Assembly: GCA_012103575.1 (NCBI GenBank)
Contig: WLWN01000001.1
Coordinates: forward strand, 2,360,538 to 2,424,537
From: Kiritimatiellia bacterium
GTDB lineage: Bacteria; Verrucomicrobiota; Kiritimatiellia; WLWN01
DNA length: 64,000 nt
Reading direction: 5' to 3'
Notes under the pieces: generated by a model
Told to the model about the DNA's origin: nothing
Seen by the model: only the letters and a program-made list of their open reading frames with translations
Databases searched by the model: none
Translations under genes and position numbers: made by a program
Part shown: positions 20,327 to 32,086 of the stretch, one piece after another
How the letters are laid out: the number at the start of each line of letters is the position of its first letter
Position numbering within the stretch: the first letter of the stretch is position 1

Positions 20327-20352
20327 ATGTCGATTCCTCTTTTTGTTATTAT

Positions 20353-22010
20353 CCTGAATCCGTCAGACAAAATCTGACGATTTTTCATTACCTGTTGGGC
20401 TAAAGCGGGGAGCATACCCGTATTCAAACAAACAACCCCACCCCAACAGGTGTGTATATGAAACAATATAAAATAAAGACTGGCAAGGGCGAACTCAACA
20501 GCACAAGCGGAAATCATCTTTGCGGCCTGCTGCTTGAGGATCATGCTCAACGGATTCTTCCCTCCAATTTTCAACCACGCCGCTCCAATGCGATCTCTGA
20601 TCGGGAGATCCTCCTTACCCAGATCGGCTTACTTTGCAACGGTCGAACCGATTTCAATGATATCGACCTGTACCGGGGTGATGAGATTTTTACGAATGCC
20701 TTTGGACTTAAAAAGGGGAGTTAAAAAGGTAGCCTCTGAGCCGGTGTTCCGATGTCGTTCCGACGACCTGCCCCCAGCCAGAACCCATGTGGGGCTACGC
20801 AAACTCAACACCGAACTTTTTTCCTCGGGCCCCTTTGGCTACATAGATGTCGAAGGGCTTGATCTTGTTCCCGTTGATATCGATGTGAGCCCTTTGGATC
20901 ACTCAGGCTCTTCGAAAGAAGGCGTTTCCTACACCTAGAAGGGCCATGATGGTTACGCCCTGATATTTGCCTATGTGGGCACTCAAGGCCACATGCTTGA
21001 GTGCGAACTTCGACCCGGTAAACAACATTGTCAGTCGGGAACGACCGCGTTTATTGCCCGTAGCGTTGAAACGCTCCAAACCCTGGGCCTGGGTGGAAAA
21101 TGTTTGCTTCGGCTTGATAGTGGCAACGCTGCGGCCGATAACTTCGACGCTTTTGGGGATCATTATTTTATCGTAAAGCGAAATCCTCGCCGCGAATGTC
21201 CTGAACAAATGCTGGCCCTTGCACGCCGAGTTGGAGACAAACAAGACAGTCGTGAAGGCAAGAACGTTTACACAGGCTTTTTCGATCATTTCCATCCCGG
21301 TGGTGACCAAAACCACCCTTGTGTCCCGGTGGCCTTCGAAGTGATTGAACGCACCATCGATATCGATGGTCAGAAACTTCTGGTTCCTAAACTTGAGGTG
21401 AACACCTGGTGGACGAACCTCTCTTGTCGTGCCAAGACGGTGCTAGATCTCTATCATGGACATGGCCCCAGCGAGCAGTACCATAGTGAACTCAAAAGCG
21501 ATCTTGATGTTGAGCGATTGCCTTCGGGGAGACCCTGTGCCAATAAGATTATTCTGTTATGCGCCATGGTGGCCTTCAACCTATTGCGCGGTCTTGGCCA
21601 AGAGGTCATCAAACGGGCTGGGCTTGCCACGCAGAAAATCAACATCCCGCGCTGGCGAATCAAAACGGTTCTCAAAAATATCGTTTATTGCGCGGTTCGA
21701 TTGGTCCGCCACTCCGGACGAATTGAACTTCACTTTGGCAAGCGTTGTCGCTGGTTTGAAGTGATACAAGATATTGCCCATTCCTTCGCATAGCCCTCCG
21801 TGCACCTTTAACAATACTCTAAGGCGACTGCCCAAGGAGGCCTACGCCCCAAAATGGCCAAATCAGAGTGAATCTGACCTGTATGCTCAAAAAATTCATC
21901 AGGGTGATACTTGCCGGTCCCAATCCGCCCAAAAGCGAGCATCTCAAGGAAAAAGTTTTCAACTTTTGAGCCCCAAAACGCCTTCCGAAGCGATAGCTGA
22001 CGGATTCAGG
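20353..22010 (+). mobile_element. IS1380-family element, copy 2 (full length)
   Basis: It is bounded by CCTGAATCCGTCAG at 20353 and CTGACGGATTCAGG ending at 22010, 1658 bp. It is nearly identical to copy 1 outside the deleted part. The flanking pentamers differ (ATTAT left, TATAT right), unlike copy 1, so one side was probably rearranged after insertion. It lies 27 bp upstream of the S74-domain gene start and at the 3' end of the CRTAC1-like gene. Confidence 0.9.
20458..21793 (+). pseudogene. IS1380 transposase, full length but broken
   Basis: It starts at MKQYKIKTGKGELNSTSG (20458). A frameshift lies in the run of A/G near 20715, and a TAG interrupts GVSYT/KGHDGY at 20936, where copy 1 has TATAAG. 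The core is present: CLLRLDSGNAAADNF (Asp), VNTWWTNLSC, and YHGHGPSEQYHSELKSDLDVERLPS-type sequence with the catalytic Glu. The C-terminus ends DIAHSFA at 21793. As read it is dead, but its body is otherwise complete and could represent the active parent. Confidence 0.85.
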
Positions 22011-25000
22011 TATATATGAGTAACTCGAACCGAACCGTCTTCTTGTTTGATAAGATAATATTGGTTCGCAGTTAAATCTTTAAAGACCGCCGTTTGACCA
22101 TTTGGCCATTTTACCATAAGCGTTGCCTTTTCTATTTTCCCTAATCCAAAATGCTGCTGTTTGGGATGGACTGATTGATATCCAATACTACCGTGAACCT
22201 CGCGCCAAATTTGATGATCGTTATCCATCATTAAAATGAGTCGTGCACCTATGGCATCGCGATTTACGCCTTGGGAAGGATCGCCCATTAGTTCTATTTT
22301 TAACCAGTTGCGATTAAATTGTTCAGCATTATTTCGGTAGATAACCGCTGCTTCATGGTAATTGTTTAACGCAATATCTAAATCGCCATCCAAATCATAA
22401 TCAAAGTAAGCAGCACTGGGAGAATTGCCTAATAAATCGGTTCCGCTATGTTCGGAAACATTACGCAACACGCCCTTTTCGTTCACAAACAAAACGTTTG
22501 ATTCTTTGATGCTTACAGGAATGTACACATTCCGCTTTTTGTTTTCTCGCGGATCGGTGTAATAGGGATTTTCACTTCCATACACATTAAACTCGTTCAT
22601 ACCATTGAGAACATAGAGATCGTCATCGCTATCATTATCCATATCGAAAAAGTCTGCATCCCAAGCCCATCCCGTGGAGGAATACCCTCTTCCAACCGCT
22701 TTACTCATTACATAGCGAATCCCTTTATCGGACTGAGATTCGGAGAGAAACAGATCATTGGCTTCTAGGACCCGCATCTGGGCCAACTTTTTCGCATCAA
22801 ATTTGATGACGGTGTCTTTAGTGGGAAGAACATATTTTTCGTCTTTATTCATGGTTACGATATTGGATATGTAAAAATCCGGCAACTGATCACGATTTAG
22901 ATCGGCCATACTAATACTCATGGTATAGGAAGGCTTATGGGTCCCGATCTGCTTTGAAATATCTTTAAAGGTTCCATCTTTCTGATTTTGGTAATAGGCG
23001 TTTACCCCAAAATCGTTACCCACAATCAAATCTTGCCACCCATCTCCATCCATATCGCTATGGGTCACCGCTTGTCCCCATCCTGTATTATCGACGCCAC
23101 TGCCTGTTGTTACATTTTGGAAATGAATCTGTCCGACATTTTTGAAAAGTTGATTGGGTAATCCATTGGTATTACGACGTTCCAAGGTGGGTAATTTCCC
23201 ATGAGGATAATCGCCAAAATACGTGATATAAATATCTAGCAGGCCATCGTTGTTAAAATCGAAGGTTGTGGCAGGTCCTCCGACTAATCCTTTACCGCCC
23301 AGCCCCGCCTGTTCGGTTATATCTTTAAATCTACCTTGACCTAAATTCCGATACAACCGGTGGGGATCATTGACATAGGAAATGAAAATGTCTTGAAGAC
23401 CGTCATTATCAAAATCAGCGATTAAGAGTTGACGAGGTTCCCCATAACGCTGACTTGTTGAGCGGACTCCATCTAATCCTGCCTTTTTGGTGATATCCTG
23501 GATCCGTCAGTTAAACGTGGGTTTTGTGCACGAACCATTTGGGCCAAAAGGAATTACAAAAAAGCCTCGACGCACCCAGCGGGTGCGCCTGCGTTTTTTT
23601 GCAACCTTTTGCCTCCAAAGCATTCGCACAGAAATCCCACGTTTAACTGACGGATCCAGGGATATCTATAAAGTTCCCGTTTCTGGTATTTTTGAACAAT
23701 TTATTTCCTACGCCCCCTAGGAGTAAGATATCTGTCAAGCCATCGTTATCGATATCTTCAGCAGCTATACCAGCACCCCCAAATGCTGGTGGGATGGTAA
23801 TAACTCCAGTATGTGCATCTTTTTTTAGGTATGTACGTAGAAGTCGATTTAGCCAATCGGATGAACGATGCATGAAATGTAGTTGGACATGTGTCGTAAT
23901 ATCCGTAAATAAGGTATCTCCCTTTTTCACTGTAAGCTGAGTTGAACTTGAGCATAACAGAGACTTTTTTGGCTGTTTAGCGGGTTGTTGATGGTGTTGA
24001 TTGATCTTCTTTTGAATGTGGCGTAGAGCTAAATCCATATGATCGGGATGAATTCGTTTCGCCCCTTTTTCTTTACCGATGTTGCTTGTAACCCTTAACA
24101 CTAGAACGCCGAACTGAGCAATTTGCTCAACTAATAATTCGGCCGCGAATGGATCGAGTTCCAAGTGGGCTTTGAAATCCGGGCTTTCGACGGCATATTG
24201 AAGATATCGCCAATGGATTCCACTATCTCGAAGAGCATCCATATCGTACGACTCAATAATGACTTGATCTCCGGGATTAAGATTAGGAAAGAAAATGGCA
24301 TCTTCATGTTCATTGATGATGTGAGGGATAAATTTTTTTGTATATTCCTGAACATCTCCCATATCTATAAAAGAGTGAGCGTTTTTTTGGGCCACCTGTT
24401 CAGCGCCTTGATATAAATCCTGGGCAAAATCGATTAAACATTGCGCAAAGAGATTTTTAAATGTACGTCCTTGTTCAGGATCAGATGGCCATCGGTTACG
24501 TACATAATAAACCTGTAAATTGCGTATGAAAAGTTCGTTACTGATTTTATTGTACACTTCATAGAAAGCCACTTTTTGATCGATAATAGCTTTTAACATC
24601 TTGAGAGGATGTGATAGGGGGGTAACCTGTTTTGCAGGGGATTCATATTTGTCCGCTTTTTGTATGCTTGAAGAAAGTGGTAGAGAGAGTTTCAATTCTT
24701 TGTATGCATGCTCGAGATGTTTTACCTTCAGTTGGTATTCATTAGCTAAGCGAGCATGGCGATCGGCACTTTTCAATAGAGTCAGTGTTAAAAGGTCTGT
24801 TGCTTGTTTGATGTAGTCGATACTTACAGGGGTAAGTGGGAGCATTGTTTGTTTACTAAAGAATAGCTCTTGCTGAATAGCTAACAAAGCATGCAGAGAA
24901 TAGGCTATACTGGAATACTGTCAATAATCGTGAAAATCGATTTGAAGAGTATGTGTCCCAACCTTCACCTGCCAATGGCCATCATCATCTTGCTTATAAA

Positions 25001-25330
25001 GAAGCAGTTGGGCTATTGCAGCCTTTACATACAGAGGGGTTACTTTTTTTTGACCGGCTTGAAAAGCTTTATCGGAGGCGGTGTACCAGATGAATTCTAC
25101 ACATTGTTTCTGAATCTGATTTTTATAGTCTCTCGTTGCCTCGTCTAGAGGTGCTCCGTACATAAAATTTCTAACCGAGAAGTGGTGGCAAAGCATTTAG
25201 GTTCGTGTGCTCCTTCCAGGACTTTTATTTGATGGATAATAGCGTCTAAACTATACGCGTGTTCTGCGGATAGAGAAAGGGGCCATAAAGAAATGATCCA
25301 CCCTATTAATAGTAGACAAAAAAAAATCAT
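22011..25330 (-). pseudogene. Large CRTAC1/FG-GAP (ASPIC/UnbV) secreted protein, broken four ways
   Basis: The N-terminus (start 25330) has a signal peptide ending LSLSA. About 350 mostly helical residues follow, then FG-GAP repeats with Ca-binding-like loops (DIDNDGLTD, DFDNDGLQD, DFNNDGLLD, DMDGDGWQD, DYDLDGDLD) and a C-terminal ASPIC/UnbV segment (GARLILMM to FGLGKIEKATLMVKWPNG). Damage: a frameshift near 25150, an in-frame TGA at 24921-24923, the MITE M2 at 23497-23660, and the IS1380 at the end of the gene (22010). If repaired it would be roughly 1000 residues. Such proteins are usually outer-membrane or secreted beta-propellers; their binding partner here is unknown. Confidence 0.75.
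23497..23660 (+). repeat. MITE copy M2 (164 bp) with 5-bp target duplication
   Basis: The ends are CCTGGATCCGTCAGTTAAAC and its inverse, and GATAT is duplicated at 23492-23496 and 23661-23665. The arms pair along nearly the whole length, and the centre is GCACCCAGCGGGTGC flanked by AAAAAAG and GTTTTTTT. It interrupts the CRTAC1-like gene between codons for NFIDI and TKKAGLDG. Confidence 0.92.
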
Positions 25331-25536
25331 TTTTCTTGTCGAAAAGAATATGGTATTGCTCTTGCTTTAGTCAAATGTGTAATAGAGACATGTCATTGAA
25401 CGCATTGATTTTACAGATTGCAAAAAAAAGTTGCAGACCATCACGCAATAGATTAGAAGTGTCGGTCACGTTTAGTAGACATGGCTATAGCCAGGGAATC
25501 AATAATCCATAAGACAATTAAAGAAAGGGAAAAAAA

Positions 25537-25746
25537 ATGGTAGGAAGTATTGCAGCAATTGGAGCCGGACTCGTAACCATCGGCGCCGCACTCGGTATTG
25601 GTAAACTGGCCGCTTCTGCATTAGAAAGCATTGCACGACAACCAGAAGCAACCGCTAAGATACAAACGAATATGCTTATTGCCGCAGCGTTGATTGAAGG
25701 CGTAGCCCTCTTTTGCGCGGTGATTTGTTTGCTCGGAAACGGTTGA
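25537..25746 (+). CDS. atpE: ATP synthase F0 subunit c
   Basis: A 69-residue hairpin of two membrane helices that makes the rotor ring. The first helix is Gly/Ala rich (GAGLVTIGAALGIGKLA), and the polar loop is ARQPEA. The ion-carrying carboxylate is Glu54 in AAALIEGVALFCAVIC. The residues near Glu54 (IEGVALF) do not show the extra polar ligands of sodium-type rings, so protons are the likely ion. A purine-rich AAAGAAAGGG lies 7 bp before the ATG. It is separated from atpB by 8 kb, so it probably needs its own promoter in the 206-bp gap upstream. Confidence 0.95.
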   Translation: MVGSIAAIGAGLVTIGAALGIGKLAASALESIARQPEATAKIQTNMLIAAALIEGVALFCAVICLLGNG

Positions 25747-25780
25747 TTTAAAACGTTCTCAACGACTTTGAAAGGAACGC

Positions 25781-26338
25781 ATGGCAGGAGATCAACAGCA
25801 TACAACCGCTACCCTAGCCCACACCCATCAACAGCATGATATCTCTCATGAGAGACCCGGGGTTGTCGACCCGTCTGGACCTATGGTTCTATGGACGTGG
25901 GTGACCTTCGGTCTTATGGCGTGGGTTTTATATAAGTTTGCTTGGAAACCGATTCTTGCTGGTCTTGATAAACGCGAAACCGATATTCAAAAATCCATTG
26001 AAGATGCCGAAGAGATCACTCGTAAACTCGCAGAAATCAAAGGGACACAAGATTCAATGATCGCTGAAGCCGACGAAAAGGCCAAAGAACTTGTGGACCA
26101 ATCTCGTAAAGCAGCAATAGAAGCGGCCCGTGTTATTGAGAAAAAGGCTAAAGACGGATCGCACATCATACTCGAAAATGCGCAGCGAGAAATCAAGGCT
26201 GCTCAAGAAAAAGCAGAGGCTTCGCTAAGAAAAGAAAGTGTGGATCTGGCCATTTCTTTAGCGGGGAAAATTTTAGATGAAAATCTAGATACGGAAAAGC
26301 AACAGGCCTTAGCAAACCGGTTGATTAAGAATTTATAG
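25781..26338 (+). CDS. atpF: ATP synthase F0 subunit b
   Basis: A 185-residue peripheral stalk protein. A His/Thr-rich tail of about 35 residues precedes the single membrane helix (MVLWTWVTFGLMAWVLYKFA). A long charged coiled coil follows from about residue 65 to the end, and the final part, LAISLAGKILDENLD, is typical for the delta-binding end. The N-terminal extension is longer than in E. coli. It follows atpE by 34 bp and precedes atpH by 2 bp. Confidence 0.93.
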   Translation: MAGDQQHTTATLAHTHQQHDISHERPGVVDPSGPMVLWTWVTFGLMAWVLYKFAWKPILAGLDKRETDIQKSIEDAEEITRKLAEIKGTQDSMIAEADEKAKELVDQSRKAAIEAARVIEKKAKDGSHIILENAQREIKAAQEKAEASLRKESVDLAISLAGKILDENLDTEKQQALANRLIKNL

Positions 26339-26340
26339 AC

Positions 26341-26880
26341 ATGGGAACATCTAAGGTAATAAAAAGATATGCACGCGCTTTATTTAATCTGGCGCGCGAG
26401 ACCGATCACCTGGAAACGGTTCAGCGTGATTTGCACGGAATCCAATCTTTACTGGCAGAGACCCCTTTGTTTGCAAACTTTATGGAATACCCTCTCATCC
26501 CAACAGAACAACGTATACGTATTTTACGCGAATTATTCGGGAAAAAAATTCATCAGATTACGTTTAACTTTCTGCTTCTGCTCGAAGAAAAACGGCGTCT
26601 TGGATTGCTTTCATCAATCGCCGATTTTTTCGAAAATCTTTACTATCAATTAAAGGGGATCTTGAAGGTTCAGATAACCGTGGCCGCTAGTTTTCCAGAC
26701 GCCCAAATCGCCTCCATTAGAGACAAACTAAAGTCACTTTTAAACAAAAATATTGAACCGGTCATCGCTGAAAACCCAGCCTTTATTGGTGGATTTAAAG
26801 TCAAAGTGGCCGATATGATATATGATACCAGCCTCTCAACACAGCTTGAGACGTTCAGACAAAAATTGATTAGCGCATAA
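26341..26880 (+). CDS. atpH: ATP synthase F1 subunit delta
   Basis: A 179-residue OSCP/delta subunit that joins the F1 head to the b stalk. The N-terminal six-helix domain starts [20 protein letters not shown]. The C-terminal part has [14 protein letters not shown] and [19 protein letters not shown], matching the family signature. It is tightly packed between atpF and atpA (13 bp gap). Confidence 0.93.
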   Translation: MGTSKVIKRYARALFNLARETDHLETVQRDLHGIQSLLAETPLFANFMEYPLIPTEQRIRILRELFGKKIHQITFNFLLLLEEKRRLGLLSSIADFFENLYYQLKGILKVQITVAASFPDAQIASIRDKLKSLLNKNIEPVIAENPAFIGGFKVKVADMIYDTSLSTQLETFRQKLISA

Positions 26881-26893
26881 AAAAGGAAGCAAC

Positions 26894-28408
26894 ATGGCTA
26901 TAGACCTCAAACCTGAAGAAATTTCCGCCATTCTAAAAAAACAATTGGCTGGCTTCAACATGAAATTAGAGTCCTACGAAGTGGGGACCGTCTTAAACGT
27001 GGGCGATGGCATTGCGCGTGTACATGGACTCGCAAACGTAATGGCCGGAGAGCTGGTAGAATTTCCGGGCGGCCTAAAAGGTATGGCGCTAAACTTAGAA
27101 GAAGATAACGTGGGTATCGCTATTTTTGGAGAAGATACTCATATCAAAGAAGGCGATGAAGTGAAACGCACACAGACCATTGCCTCCGTGCCTGTTGGAG
27201 GAGCCCTTAAAGGGCGCATTGTAGATGCCTTAGGAAATGCGATTGATGGAAACGCACCGATTCCCACAGACGAAATGCGACAGATCGAAACAAAGGCGCC
27301 CGGGATTATTGAACGTCAAAATGTCAAAGAACCCATGCAAACCGGGCTTAAGGTTATTGATGCGCTTACCCCTATTGGTCGAGGCCAACGCGAACTAATT
27401 ATTGGCGATCGTAAAACAGGAAAAACGGCACTAGCCATTGACACCATTATTAATCAGCGTGGCGAAGATGTGATGTGTTTTTATGTGGCCATTGGTCAGA
27501 AACGATCAACCGTTGTAAACGTTTATGAAACCCTCAAACGATACGGTGCGATGGGATACACCACGATTATTGCAGCCACCGCTTCCGATCCTGCGCCCAT
27601 GCAGTTCCTCGCCCCTTATTCGGGGTGTGCAATGGCTGAATATTATAGGGATAGCGGACGCCATGCTCTTATTATTTACGATGATTTAACCAAACAAGCT
27701 CAGGCGTATCGTCAGCTTTCTTTGCTATTACGTCGCCCACCTGGGCGTGAAGCATTTCCGGGCGATATTTTCTATCTGCATAGCCGATTGTTGGAACGGG
27801 CCGCCAAAATGAACGATGCAAAGGGCGGAGGGAGCCTTACAGCATTACCCGTCATTGAAACGCAGGCAAACGATGTTTCTGCGTACATTCCCACCAATGT
27901 CATTTCTATTACAGACGGACAAATATTCTTAGAATCGGATCTCTTTAATTCCGGTCAGCGTCCTGCTATTAACCCCGGGATCTCCGTTTCCCGCGTAGGG
28001 GGAGATGCTCAAATTAAAGCCATGAAGCAAACCGCAGGATCCTTACGCCTGGATCTCGCTCAATATCGTGAATTAGCAGCGTTTTCGCAGTTTGCTTCTG
28101 ACCTCGATACCGCAACAAGAAATCAGTTAGAACGCGGAGAACGGTTGATGGAAATCATCAAACAAGGTGTCAACGTTCCCATGTCCGTGTCCAAACAAGT
28201 CGTTATCATCTATGCGGGGACACAGGGATATCTTGACCACATTCCCGTTGACCAAGTCCAAGCATTTGAAACGCATGTACATGAAGCCCTAGATTCAACA
28301 TATGCCGACTTTGTTAGGTTATTTAATAAAGAAAAAGAACTAGACGACGAAGTAAAAGAAAAGCTCGAAAAGCTCTTAAACGAATGTAAGCGAACGTTTG
28401 GGAGCTAG
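26894..28408 (+). CDS. atpA: ATP synthase F1 subunit alpha
   Basis: A 504-residue non-catalytic nucleotide-binding subunit of the alpha3beta3 head. The Walker A motif is [15 protein letters not shown] near residue 170. [20 protein letters not shown] is the alpha/beta signature, and the Arg of that motif reaches into the catalytic site. The N-terminal barrel ([14 protein letters not shown]) and C-terminal helical domain are complete. A good AAAGGAAG site precedes the ATG. Confidence 0.97.
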   Translation: MAIDLKPEEISAILKKQLAGFNMKLESYEVGTVLNVGDGIARVHGLANVMAGELVEFPGGLKGMALNLEEDNVGIAIFGEDTHIKEGDEVKRTQTIASVPVGGALKGRIVDALGNAIDGNAPIPTDEMRQIETKAPGIIERQNVKEPMQTGLKVIDALTPIGRGQRELIIGDRKTGKTALAIDTIINQRGEDVMCFYVAIGQKRSTVVNVYETLKRYGAMGYTTIIAATASDPAPMQFLAPYSGCAMAEYYRDSGRHALIIYDDLTKQAQAYRQLSLLLRRPPGREAFPGDIFYLHSRLLERAAKMNDAKGGGSLTALPVIETQANDVSAYIPTNVISITDGQIFLESDLFNSGQRPAINPGISVSRVGGDAQIKAMKQTAGSLRLDLAQYRELAAFSQFASDLDTATRNQLERGERLMEIIKQGVNVPMSVSKQVVIIYAGTQGYLDHIPVDQVQAFETHVHEALDSTYADFVRLFNKEKELDDEVKEKLEKLLNECKRTFGS

Positions 28409-28464
28409 TTATTGGTTGTTGGGGAAATTTTTCCCTACATCTTGAACGCTGAACCTTTTTTGTT

Positions 28465-29331
28465 ATGCCAAGTTTAAAAGAATTTGATGTCAAATTAGCG
28501 AGTCTTAAAAACACGCGCAAAATGACCAAGACCATGCAAATGGTTTCAGCCAGTAAGCTACGTCGCGCTCAAGAAGCGCAAAAGAATGCGAGTCGGTTTG
28601 CCGGCAGAATTCAAGCACTCACGTCAAAGCTAGCCGCATCAATAGAATCCGCTTCTCACCCACTGTTGACACGTCGACAGCCCGTCAGAAACGTTCTCAT
28701 CATTGTTTTTAGTTCAGACAAAGGACTTTGTGCGGGTTTCAACAATAATCTATCTAAGTTTGTATCCACATGGATCGACGAGCATCCATCGCAGTTTGGC
28801 GCCATTGATCTAAGCTTTTGTGGACGCCGCGGATTTTCGTTTTTTAAAAATAGAGCGTCTATTAAAGACCATTATGAAGACGTAACCAACAAGCCTGACT
28901 TTGGGTCTGCCTATAAAATTGCCCAAGATATAACGGCCTTATTTTTAGAAAACAACTACGATGAAATATATATCGCCTATAACGTGTTCAAAAATGCATT
29001 AACCCAAACTCCCACCCTTAAACAGATCCTTCCCGTAGAACCTCAAATCATTGAAGGAGGAACGGCCTTATCTCACTCTTATATTTTTGAACCTACGGCA
29101 AAAGAAATTCTTGAAGACCTTCTTCCAAAATCCGTAACGTTTCAACTTCATTACACCTTGCTTGAAAATGCGGCAGGTGAACATGGCGCGCGAATGACCG
29201 CTATGGATAATGCAACGAATAATGCGAACAAAATGATCGACCATTATACGTTATTACGGAATCGTGCACGACAAGCGGCCATTACAACAGAGATGATTGA
29301 AATCGTATCTGGAGCCGAGGCCTTAAGATGA
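28465..29331 (+). CDS. atpG: ATP synthase F1 subunit gamma
   Basis: A 288-residue central rotor shaft. The N-terminal helix RKMTKTMQMVSASKLRRAQE and the C-terminal helix ARMTAMDNATNNANKMID are the two arms of the coiled coil and are strongly conserved. The Rossmann-like middle begins IIVFSSDKGLCAGFN. A 56-bp gap separates it from atpA, and 168 bp without an evident gene lie before atpD. Confidence 0.96.
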   Translation: MPSLKEFDVKLASLKNTRKMTKTMQMVSASKLRRAQEAQKNASRFAGRIQALTSKLAASIESASHPLLTRRQPVRNVLIIVFSSDKGLCAGFNNNLSKFVSTWIDEHPSQFGAIDLSFCGRRGFSFFKNRASIKDHYEDVTNKPDFGSAYKIAQDITALFLENNYDEIYIAYNVFKNALTQTPTLKQILPVEPQIIEGGTALSHSYIFEPTAKEILEDLLPKSVTFQLHYTLLENAAGEHGARMTAMDNATNNANKMIDHYTLLRNRARQAAITTEMIEIVSGAEALR

Positions 29332-29481
29332 AGAAGGGAGTGATGGAGTGATGTATAAGAGTAAAAACCAATTTAAGACCATAAACAACCTAGCTTGTAG
29401 ATTTAAAGACGGCTTAACCAAATGCTACGATTTTCGAGATTCGTAGGCAAAACAATCTTTAGTGAAACCTCTATATATTAG

Positions 29482-30930
<1,449 letters not shown>

Positions 30931-30936
30931 AATCCT

Positions 30937-31245
30937 ATGTCTTCATTTAAACTAACCATTATCACGCCTGAAGGTACGGCATTTGAAAATGAAGTTGAAT
31001 CTCTTGTTGCACCCGGAAGCCAGGGTTTTTTCGGCATTCTTGCTCATCACGCACCCATGGTTGCAAATCTGAAATTGGGGACTTTAACCTTAACTCAAGG
31101 CGGACAAGCAAAATACTTTGTCATTGGAAACGGGGTTTTGGAGGTTTCAGATAATGAAGTGTCAATCCTTGCTGGACAAGCGCATCTCGCTCATTCTTTC
31201 GAAGAAGCTCAAGAAACGACAAAAACAACAGAAGAGGTATTTTAA
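30937..31245 (+). CDS. atpC: ATP synthase F1 subunit epsilon
   Basis: A 102-residue protein. It has the complete N-terminal beta-sandwich (KLTIITPEGTAFENEVESLV and GSQGFFGILAHHAPMVANL) and a shortened C-terminus: after QAHLAHSFEEAQ only about 13 residues remain. The helical hairpin that inhibits ATP hydrolysis in E. coli is therefore reduced or absent. The gene is 6 bp past atpD, and its stop codon overlaps the next start (TAATG). Confidence 0.92.
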   Translation: MSSFKLTIITPEGTAFENEVESLVAPGSQGFFGILAHHAPMVANLKLGTLTLTQGGQAKYFVIGNGVLEVSDNEVSILAGQAHLAHSFEEAQETTKTTEEVF

Positions 31246-31646
31246 TGGTTGAAAAGATCTGCATTTGGGTTCATGTGCTTACGATGATAGGTGCTTTTGG
31301 AGGACTTCTACATATTCAAGTCGGGTTGCCTGTTACCGCGAAGAATTCTTTTGAGGGTTCGGGAAAAGCTACACGTTTTTCCATACTCCTAATATCTATC
31401 GGGTTCGTTTTAGGATTCATACTATACTATGTAAACATCAAGACTGCTGCTGAGCTCGCGGTGCCCTTGTCATCTCGTTTTCATATGCTTATCGGAATAA
31501 AACTTATTCTGTTGTTTATGGCGACGGCTTTTTTAGGAATCGGCACAAAGAAATTGCGTCAAGAAAATGGACGGACAGCTAACACGTTCCGCGTTGCAGC
31601 GATAATAACTCTTGCGATGGCAGCTTACCTGGGCGTATCGCTGTGA
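31245..31646 (+). CDS. Four-helix membrane protein coupled to atpC
   Basis: A 133-residue protein with four predicted membrane helices (CIWVHVLTMIGAFGGLLHI, FSILLISIGFVLGFILYYV, MLIGIKLILLFMATAFLGIG and VAAIITLAMAAYLGVSL). I do not recognise the family; the layout is loosely like small CopD/cytochrome-type membrane proteins but lacks obvious heme His pairs. The start overlaps the atpC stop (TAATG), so it is likely a real tail gene of the operon. Confidence 0.6.
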   Translation: MVEKICIWVHVLTMIGAFGGLLHIQVGLPVTAKNSFEGSGKATRFSILLISIGFVLGFILYYVNIKTAAELAVPLSSRFHMLIGIKLILLFMATAFLGIGTKKLRQENGRTANTFRVAAIITLAMAAYLGVSL

Positions 31647-31749
31647 AGAGAAGAATATTCGAGCAGTGGAGTGGCGGAGGGTTGGATGAAAGAGTTTCTT
31701 ACTTCCCAGCACTTCAAACCTTCCATACTCCCATATCATCTTAAATTCC

Positions 31750-32079
31750 ATGCTGGAAAAGTTAAAACAAAGATGGGGCGTTGATCGTCACTGGCAAATA
31801 GTTGTTATCCTGCTAGTCTTTTCACTGGCGGGATCAAGTATACTTTATGTGAAAGGATTTGTTTATGAGGCTTTGCATCTCTCCCCCAATACGAGTCTCT
31901 GGTTAAAAATACCCCTCTTTTTTTTCGTCTACCAAATTCTTTTATTGTTTTATGGAACGTTGCTAGGACAATTTCGATTCTTTTGGGAAAAAGAAAAAAA
32001 GCTGTTTGGTTTTTTGATCAAGCCGTTGCAGAGAAAAAAACGTCCCTTCAACCGATCGGCGCCTTGTCCAAGGCCATGA
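31750..32079 (+). CDS. DUF6787-like two-helix membrane protein
   Basis: A 109-residue protein starting MLEKLKQRWGVDRHWQIVVI, with two hydrophobic helices and the conserved-looking LLGQFRFFWEKEKKLFG near the C-terminus. This pattern (KLKxRWxV near the start, GQFRFFW after helix two) is what I recall for DUF6787 proteins, whose function is unknown. It follows the four-helix gene by about 100 bp and may belong to the atp transcript. The convergent trhO gene ends 8 bp away. Confidence 0.55.
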   Translation: MLEKLKQRWGVDRHWQIVVILLVFSLAGSSILYVKGFVYEALHLSPNTSLWLKIPLFFFVYQILLLFYGTLLGQFRFFWEKEKKLFGFLIKPLQRKKRPFNRSAPCPRP

Positions 32080-32086
32080 TCTGGGT

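Noticed and set aside
17480..25536. Composite transposon carrying the surface genes into the atp operon
   Set aside because: Only one IS1380 lies in the insert and no IS is found at either border (17480 or about 25500), so a composite transposon is not supported.
25537..25746. Sodium-type c-ring
   Set aside because: The residues around Glu54 (ALIEGVALF) lack the extra polar ligands typical of sodium-binding c subunits.
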